A DNA stretch of 64,000 nt from Tranquillimonas rosea (GTDB lineage Bacteria; Pseudomonadota; Alphaproteobacteria; Rhodobacterales; Rhodobacteraceae): the NCBI RefSeq assembly GCF_900111315.1, contig NZ_FOGU01000002.1, positions 248,001 to 312,000 on the forward strand, written 5' to 3'. A model generated the notes under the pieces. It saw nothing but the letters and a program-made list of their open reading frames with translations, searched no databases and was not told the origin of the DNA. Each line of letters begins with the position of its first letter. Within the stretch, counting starts at the first letter, position 1. Position numbers and translations under genes: made by a program. Of the stretch, positions 58,974-64,000 are shown in pieces.

Positions 58974-59201
58974 ATGGATACCGAACAGGACATCATCACC
59001 GCCTCCGGCGACAACATGGTCTATGTCCGCCCCGTGGCGGTCGCCGACTTGCCGGAAGACGTGCAGGAACAGGCCGAGGGTCTGGACGAGCTGTACGCGC
59101 TTCACAACACCGACGGAGACCGTCTGGCGCTGGTGCGCGACCGAAAGCTCGCCTTCATCGTGGCGCGGCAGAACGACCTGGCGCCGGTCAGCGTCCACTG
59201 A
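58974..59201 (+). CDS. DUF1150 family protein
   Basis: Protein of 75 aa: YVRPVAVADLPEDVQEQA, then LYALHNTDGDRLALVRDRKLAFIVARQNDLAPVSVH, which is the DUF1150 pattern. It is almost always next to an hsp20 gene in alphaproteobacteria, and here is coupled to it by 1 nt. A role as an Hsp20 partner in heat shock is plausible but unproven. Confidence 0.9.
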   Translation: MDTEQDIITASGDNMVYVRPVAVADLPEDVQEQAEGLDELYALHNTDGDRLALVRDRKLAFIVARQNDLAPVSVH

Positions 59202-59234
59202 GGACGCCACGCACAGGTAACGAACGGTCCAAGG

Positions 59235-59257
59235 CCCCCGCTTCGGCGGGGGTTTTT
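59235..59257 (+). terminator. Rho-independent terminator of hsp20-DUF1150
   Basis: CCCCCGC-TTCG-GCGGGGG stem with a UUCG tetraloop, followed by T5. Confidence 0.93.
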
Positions 59258-59273
59258 CGTGCGCGGGTGGCGC

Positions 59274-59591
59274 TCAGGCGCGGCGCGAGGTCGGGCGTCC
59301 GTCGACGCGCACCGGGATCGGAACGGTCGTGCCGCCCCGCGGGCCGCGATCGGCCGGCATGTCCTCGGCCATCAGCAGCACCGACACGGTGGCCTGTGCG
59401 CCCGAGAACACGATGCCGTTGAAGGCCCACAGCAGGAACAGCGCCAGAAAGCCACCGTCCACGTTGGTGACGAGGTGGCGCAGGTGGCCCACGTCCAGCC
59501 AGAGCACGCCGCCGGTGAATACGGCGGCCAGCGCGAAGCCCAGGAGGCAGGAGCGGATGTAGAAGGCGATCAGCGGATGACGGGTCTGCAT
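59274..59591 (-). CDS. Small membrane protein of unknown function
   Basis: Protein of 105 aa with two hydrophobic helices (about 14-33, LLGFALAAVFTGGVLWL; and 46-70, GFLALFLLWAFNGIVFSGAQA) joined by a short His/Asp-containing loop. The last 30 residues are polar and Arg/Pro-rich. I recognise it only as a type seen in Rhodobacterales; no function is suggested by the sequence. Same strand as the ATP-sulfurylase gene upstream, from which a terminator separates it. Confidence 0.7.
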   Translation of the reverse strand: MQTRHPLIAFYIRSCLLGFALAAVFTGGVLWLDVGHLRHLVTNVDGGFLALFLLWAFNGIVFSGAQATVSVLLMAEDMPADRGPRGGTTVPIPVRVDGRPTSRRA

Positions 59592-59690
59592 CGGATGTCT
59601 CCTTTCTGCCGATCAAGTCTACGACCGGGCAGGCGTCCTGTCATCGCGTCATTTCGGCCGGTGGCGGCGGAGCGCCCGGCGCCACGCACG

Positions 59691-59722
59691 AAAAGGCCCG
59701 CCCCGAAGCGCCGGGGCGGGCC
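59691..59722 (-). terminator. Rho-independent terminator of the sulfate-activation gene
   Basis: On the minus strand, GGCCCGCCCC-N8-GGGGCGGGCC (perfect 10-bp stem) followed by TTTT. It lies 25 nt after the bifunctional sulfate adenylyltransferase gene. Confidence 0.88.
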
Positions 59723-59747
59723 GAAACCGCCTGGATTTCCCGCCGCC

Positions 59748-61460
59748 TCAGCGGTCGGTGCCGATCAGGCCCATGCTCTCGAGCTTGAGGACGACCTGGT
59801 GTGCGCAGTTGTCGACGTCGATCGTCTCGGTGTCGATGCGCAGCTCGGGGTCCTTGGGCTCGTCATAGGGGTCGGAGATGCCGGTGAACTCCTTGATCTT
59901 GCCCTCGCGCGCCAGCTTGTAGAGCCCCTTGCGGTCGCGGCGCTCGCATTCCTCGAGCGAGGTCGCGACGTGGACCTCGACGAAGGCGCCGTATTGCTCG
60001 ATCTCCTCGCGCACAGCCCGGCGCGTGGCCGAGTAGGGCGCGATCGGGGCGCAGAGCGCGATGCCGCCGTTCTTGGTGATCTCGCTCGCGACATAGCCGA
60101 TGCGGCGGATGTTCAGGTCGCGGTGCTCCTTCGAGAAGCCCAGCTCGCTCGACAGGTTCTTGCGGACGATGTCGCCGTCCAGCAGCGTCACCGGCCGGCC
60201 GCCCATTTCCATCAGCTTGACCCGCAGGGCATTGGCGATGGTGGACTTGCCCGACCCCGACAGGCCGGTGAAGAACACCGTGAAGCCCTGCTCGTCCCGC
60301 GGCGGCCGGGTCTTGCGCAGCTCGGCCACGACCTCGGGGAACGAGAACCAGTCGGGGATCTCCAGCCCTTCCTGCAGCCGGCGGCGCAGCTCGGTGCCCG
60401 AGATGTTCAGGACGGTGACGCCGTCCTCGATCTCGTCCGCGGGTTCGTACTGGGCGCGCTCCTGCACGAAGACCATGTGTTTGAACGGCACCATCTCGAT
60501 GCCCATTTCCTCGGCGTGTTCCTTGAACAGCTCCTGCGCGTCGTAGGGGCCGTAGAAGTCCTCGCCCTGGCTGTTCTTGCCCGGGCCCGCGTGGTCGCGG
60601 CCGACGATGAAGTGCGTCACGCCGTGGTTCTTGCGGATCAGACCGTGCCACAGCGCCTCGCGCGGGCCCGCCATCCGCATCGCCAGGTTCAGCAGCGACA
60701 TGTTCGTGGTCGACTGCGGATACTTGTCCAGCACAGCCTCGTAGCAGCGCACGCGGGTGAAGTGGTCCACGTCGCCCGGCTTGGTCATGCCGACGACGGG
60801 GTGGATCAGCAGGTTCGCCTCGGATTCACGCGCGGCGCGGAAGGTAAGCTCCTGGTGGGCGCGGTGCAGCGGGTTGCGCGTCTGGAACGCCACGACCTTG
60901 CGCCAGCCCATCTTGCGGAAGAAGGCGCGCAATTCGTTCGGCGTGTCCCGGCGGGCCTTGAAGTCATAGTGCGTCGGCGGCTGGATGCCCGTCACGGGGC
61001 CGCCGAGATACACGCCGCCCGCCTGGTGGTGCAGGTAGTAGACCGCCGGGTGCGCGTCGTCGTCGGCGCCGAAGACCTTCTCGGCCTCCTTGGTCTTGTT
61101 CGGGACCCATTTGTCGGTGACTGTCATCGTCGCGAGGATCACGCCTTCCTGGTCGCGCAGGGCGATGTCCTGGCCGGGCTCGATCGTCTCGGCGAACTTC
61201 TCGCTCACGTCCAGCGTGATCGGCATCGGCCAGAGCGAGCCGTCCGACAGCCGCATCGTGTCGACGACGCTGTCGTAGTCCTGCTCGGTCAGGAAACCCT
61301 TGAGCGGGCTGAACCCGCCGTTCATCAGCAGTTCCAGGTCGCAGGTCTGGCGCGGGGTCAGGTCCCAGGAGGGCAGATCGCCGGCCTCGACCTTCAGCTT
61401 CTGCGCGGACTCGTAGGAGACGTACAGCTCGGGTATCGGAGCGGCGTTCGGCGTGTGCAT
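59748..61460 (-). CDS. Bifunctional sulfate adenylyltransferase/adenylylsulfate kinase
   Basis: Sulfate activation to PAPS in one protein, 570 aa. Residues 1-390 are a dissimilatory-type ATP sulfurylase: QTRNPLHRAH at 193-202 and GRDHAGPGK at about 288-295. Residues about 392-570 are an APS kinase: Walker A GLSGSGKS at 399-406, with DGDIVRKNL following. It replaces the heterodimeric CysDN enzyme. It is monocistronic, followed by a terminator. The fusion order (Sat then kinase) is common in Rhodobacteraceae. Confidence 0.95.
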   Translation of the reverse strand: MHTPNAAPIPELYVSYESAQKLKVEAGDLPSWDLTPRQTCDLELLMNGGFSPLKGFLTEQDYDSVVDTMRLSDGSLWPMPITLDVSEKFAETIEPGQDIALRDQEGVILATMTVTDKWVPNKTKEAEKVFGADDDAHPAVYYLHHQAGGVYLGGPVTGIQPPTHYDFKARRDTPNELRAFFRKMGWRKVVAFQTRNPLHRAHQELTFRAARESEANLLIHPVVGMTKPGDVDHFTRVRCYEAVLDKYPQSTTNMSLLNLAMRMAGPREALWHGLIRKNHGVTHFIVGRDHAGPGKNSQGEDFYGPYDAQELFKEHAEEMGIEMVPFKHMVFVQERAQYEPADEIEDGVTVLNISGTELRRRLQEGLEIPDWFSFPEVVAELRKTRPPRDEQGFTVFFTGLSGSGKSTIANALRVKLMEMGGRPVTLLDGDIVRKNLSSELGFSKEHRDLNIRRIGYVASEITKNGGIALCAPIAPYSATRRAVREEIEQYGAFVEVHVATSLEECERRDRKGLYKLAREGKIKEFTGISDPYDEPKDPELRIDTETIDVDNCAHQVVLKLESMGLIGTDR

Positions 61461-61678
61461 GTCGTGTGTAATCCCGTTGTCGGAAATCTTGGGCGCGGGC
61501 CCGCGATGGAGAGGTCGCGGCGACCTAGACCACGCATTTGCCGAGATTCAAGCCGGGAGCAGCGATTTTTCACGTCATGGGGGATTTGCGCCGACTGCAA
61601 GTCCCGTCCCGGTGCCGGCCGGGCAGGGAAGCGGGCCGGCCCCCGCGCGCAGGATACCGGCCCGTCGTCCCTGAACGA

Positions 61679-62683
61679 TCAGCCCTCGGCGGGGACTTCG
61701 GCGCCGTAGCCCAAGGGGTAGGTCTCGACCTTGCCCTCGTCCTCGCCGACCTCGGCGAGGAAGCGCTCGGCCTCGAGCGCTGCCATGCAGCCCATGCCGG
61801 CGCTTGTCACCGCCTGCCGATAGACGTGGTCGGTCAGGTCGCCCGCGGCGAATATGCCGGGCACCGACGTCGCGGTGGAATCGGGCTGGGTCACGACGTA
61901 GCCGCCGTGATGCGTCTCGAGCTGGTCGGCCACCAATTCCGAAGCCGGGGCATGGCCGATCGCCACGAAGAAGCCCTTGCTCGGCACTTCGGTGATCTCG
62001 CCCGTCTTGACGTTGCGCGCGCGCACGCCCTCGACCCCCAGCGGCTGTTCGGTGCCGACGACCTCGTCGACCTCGTGCTCCCACAGCATCTCGACCTTCG
62101 GGTTGTCCAGAAGGCGCTTCTGCAGGATCTTCTCGGCCCGCAGCTCGTTGCGGCGGTGGATGACGGTGACCTTGCTCGCGAAGTTGGTCAGGAACAGCGC
62201 CTCTTCGACCGCGGTATTGCCGCCGCCGATCACCGCGACCTCCTGGTTGCGGTAGAAAAAGCCGTCGCAAGTTGCGCAGGCCGACACGCCGAAGCCCTTG
62301 AACTTCTCTTCCGAGGGCAGGCCCAGCCACTTCGCCTGTGCGCCCGTCGCCAGGATCACGGCGTCCGCGGTCCAGTTGGTGCCGCTGTCTGTAGTGGCGG
62401 TGAAGGGCCGCTTGGAGATGTCGAGCGACATGACGTGGTCAGAGATCACTTCTGTGCCCGTTTCGCGGGCATGGGCCTCCATCCGGGTCATCAGGTCGGG
62501 CCCGAGGATCGAGGCCTCGCCCGGCCAGTTCTCGACATCGGTGGTGATCGTCAGCTGTCCGCCGGGCTGGATGCCCTGGATCAGGACCGGTTCCAGCATC
62601 GCGCGCGCGGCATAGACTGCGGCGGTATAGCCCGCCGGCCCCGAGCCGATGATCAGAACCTTGGCATGCCGTGTCTCGGCCAT
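61679..62683 (-). CDS. trxB: Thioredoxin-disulfide reductase
   Basis: NADPH-dependent flavoenzyme, 334 aa. FAD loop [19 protein letters not shown] near 10-28, redox centre CATC at C136/C139, NADPH loop [17 protein letters not shown], and [14 protein letters not shown] for FAD. Keeps thioredoxin reduced. Divergent from the Lrp gene with a 203-nt gap that probably holds both promoters. Confidence 0.96.
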   Translation of the reverse strand: MAETRHAKVLIIGSGPAGYTAAVYAARAMLEPVLIQGIQPGGQLTITTDVENWPGEASILGPDLMTRMEAHARETGTEVISDHVMSLDISKRPFTATTDSGTNWTADAVILATGAQAKWLGLPSEEKFKGFGVSACATCDGFFYRNQEVAVIGGGNTAVEEALFLTNFASKVTVIHRRNELRAEKILQKRLLDNPKVEMLWEHEVDEVVGTEQPLGVEGVRARNVKTGEITEVPSKGFFVAIGHAPASELVADQLETHHGGYVVTQPDSTATSVPGIFAAGDLTDHVYRQAVTSAGMGCMAALEAERFLAEVGEDEGKVETYPLGYGAEVPAEG

Positions 62684-62886
62684 CGTCGTCTTCCCTTGTG
62701 CGCAACATCGTTCGGATTGGCCGCATATAAGGCCATGTGGACGCCGCCGAAACCCCTTGCATATCCCCCCTGCGATGATACCTCCCCCAACGCCGGATTA
62801 AGGATATTGCGCCATTTTGGAACATTCTTGCGGCGGTGGCGTGACCAGCGTAAGCTTTGAAAAAACCTGAGGCCAGGAGCGTGCAG

Positions 62887-63387
62887 ATGCCGGGCACCAA
62901 ACTCGATCCTATCGACCGCAAGATTCTCGCCGAGTTGCAGGGCGACGGTCGCATGACGAATGTCGAGCTCGCCCGTCGGGTGCAGATCTCGGCGCCGCCG
63001 TGCCTGCGCCGTGTCCGCACGCTCGAAGAGCAGGGCTATATCAAGGGCTACCACGCCAAGGTCGATTCCCGCGCGCTCGGCTTCGAGGTGCAGGTGTTCG
63101 CCATGGTCGGTCTGCAGAGCCAGGCCGAGGCCGATCTCAAGGCGTTCGAGGAGCGTTGCCGCGAGTGGCCGCTGGTCCGCGAGTGTCACATGCTGAACGG
63201 CGAGGTCGATTTCATCCTGAAATGCGTGGCGCCGGACCTGTCGACCTTCCAGACCTTCCTGACGGAAGAGCTGACGGCGGCGAAGAACGTGGGCAGCGTC
63301 AAGACATCGCTGGTGATCCGCAATGCCAAGGAGGCGCCGGGCGTGCCCTTCGACGTGCTGGAGCAGCGGCTGGAGAAATCGGCCTGA
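62887..63387 (+). CDS. Lrp/AsnC family transcriptional regulator
   Basis: DNA-binding protein, 166 aa. N-terminal HTH (LDPIDRKILAELQGDGRMTNVELARRVQISAPPCLRRVRTLEEQGYI) and C-terminal RAM ligand-binding domain. ATG 62887 has AGGAG 7 nt upstream; an upstream TTG is less likely. Divergent from trxB and convergent with the Hint gene. It lies far from the ectoine cluster, so it is not evidently its AsnC regulator. Confidence 0.92.
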   Translation: MPGTKLDPIDRKILAELQGDGRMTNVELARRVQISAPPCLRRVRTLEEQGYIKGYHAKVDSRALGFEVQVFAMVGLQSQAEADLKAFEERCREWPLVRECHMLNGEVDFILKCVAPDLSTFQTFLTEELTAAKNVGSVKTSLVIRNAKEAPGVPFDVLEQRLEKSA

Positions 63388-63396
63388 CCGCGCCGG

Positions 63397-63999
63397 TCAG
63401 GCGGCGTTGATCGCGTCCTCGTCGCTCGCCTCGACCTGCGGCATCGCCAGCGGGCCGAACTCGGACAGGCGCGTCAGGTACGGGAAGAACGACAGGAACA
63501 GCTCGCTCATGCCTGGGCCCAGGTGGTGGGTCGACAGCGCGCCGGGATGGAAGCTTTCGACCTCGACGCCATTCGCGGTCAGCAGCCGGTGCCGGCGGCA
63601 GGCAAGGTGGAACACGCGCACCGGCGACAGCGGCGTGATCTCAACTAGGTTCATGCCGTCGGCCAGCGGCGCGACGGGCAGCAGGGCCTGATCCCCGCCG
63701 ACGCTCTGGCGCAGCGCGGCGCTGCGGCGCACCAGCCGCGCCGAGGGTCCCAGCATCAGATCCGGCATCGGCCGGCCGAGGCCGAAGGAATCGGCCGGCA
63801 CCCGGTAGAGCTTCAGCGGCCCTCGGGGCAGCAGCGTGATGGCCCCGATCCAGACCAGCTCGGCCGCGCCGCGATCCGTCTCGAGTTGCACGCCCGGTTC
63901 GAGATCCTCGATCGCCACGGGCCCGTCCGTCGTCTGGATCAGCGTGCCGCGGGCGAGGGCCGAGAACGCGTTCTCGAAGTCGGGCACGGCCGGGCCCAT
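63397..63999 (-). CDS. Hint-domain protein lacking the catalytic Cys (5' end near/outside window edge)
   Basis: Protein with a Hint_2 (hedgehog/intein-like) fold: RGTLIQTTDGPVAIEDLEPGVQL at the start and FHLACRRHRLLTANGVEVESFHPG in the middle. Hint domains usually begin with C-F-x-x-G-T; here the equivalent residue is A14 (ALARGT), so self-cleavage by the normal Cys is not expected. The ATG at 63999 is one base from the window edge, so the true start may lie beyond it. Similar proteins are common in Rhodobacterales, often next to secreted proteins. Confidence 0.78.
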   Translation of the reverse strand: MGPAVPDFENAFSALARGTLIQTTDGPVAIEDLEPGVQLETDRGAAELVWIGAITLLPRGPLKLYRVPADSFGLGRPMPDLMLGPSARLVRRSAALRQSVGGDQALLPVAPLADGMNLVEITPLSPVRVFHLACRRHRLLTANGVEVESFHPGALSTHHLGPGMSELFLSFFPYLTRLSEFGPLAMPQVEASDEDAINAA

Positions 64000-64000
64000 C

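Noticed and set aside
63397..63999. Intein
   Set aside because: No host protein or C-terminal His-Asn splice junction is seen, and the catalytic Cys is Ala; it is a Hint_2-type protein.

Overview
The window looks like a chromosomal segment of an alphaproteobacterium of the Rhodobacteraceae (Roseobacter/Rhodobacter type). The reasons are high G+C, frequent ATGA/GTGA gene overlaps, an F1-ATPase operon (atpHAGDC) without F0 genes, DUF2125 and DUF1150 proteins, an Hsp20-DUF1150 pair, a B12-riboswitch btuBFCD operon, an ectoine-catabolic cluster, and a short intergenic repeat that I recognise from this family. The exact genus cannot be read from the sequence. I see no phage, IS element, CRISPR array, tRNA or rRNA.

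Layout. 1-6446 (+): the end of a sugar ABC-transporter operon with a cytoplasmic GH43 beta-xylosidase, a MalK/UgpC-type ATPase, a Gfo/Idh/MocA dehydrogenase, a ThuA-like protein and xylose isomerase. It resembles a thu-type operon (import plus ThuB/ThuA-like pair) adapted to xylosides. 6456-11244 (-): cobalamin riboswitch, then btuB-btuF-btuC-btuD. 11369-13790: a tyrosine phosphatase, a fructosamine-kinase-like protein and an ArgE-type deacetylase. 13894-18605 (+): eutB, eutC, a class III aminotransferase and doeA (ectoine/hydroxyectoine breakdown), closed by a strong terminator. 18679-24149 (-): a CIO-type cytochrome bd oxidase with its 30-residue CydX-like subunit, then copper efflux (cueR, copA).

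24409-30489: an L,D-transpeptidase, rpsD behind a structured leader, hisC-tyrC, an extensin-like protein, a DUF2125 protein and a ChaC-like cyclotransferase. 30558-34082: a two-gene proton-channel motor pair (MotA/TolQ-like plus OmpA/MotB-like) whose second subunit has an exceptionally long periplasmic coiled coil. 34089-39131: an M23 peptidase, clpA, gloB and a methyltransferase. 39397-44275: atpHAGDC with a terminator, followed by an H-type lectin.

44905-53612: LuxR regulator, prs, a thioredoxin-fold isomerase, a hydrolase, threonine aldolase, YcgN, ribF, MaoC hydratase, a HAD phosphatase and Mn-dependent pyrophosphatase. 53828-59201: heat-shock genes (groESL behind a CIRCE-like element; hsp20-DUF1150 behind an RpoH-like promoter) flanking Nudix-purK-purE. 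59274-63999: a small membrane protein, fused sulfate adenylyltransferase/APS kinase, trxB, an Lrp regulator and a Hint-domain protein cut by the window edge.

The observations most worth following are the xyloside/ThuA-ThuB-like operon, the incomplete ectoine cluster with a neighbouring deacetylase, the coiled-coil motor pair, the rpsD leader, and enzymes that lack an expected catalytic residue (Nudix, Hint).
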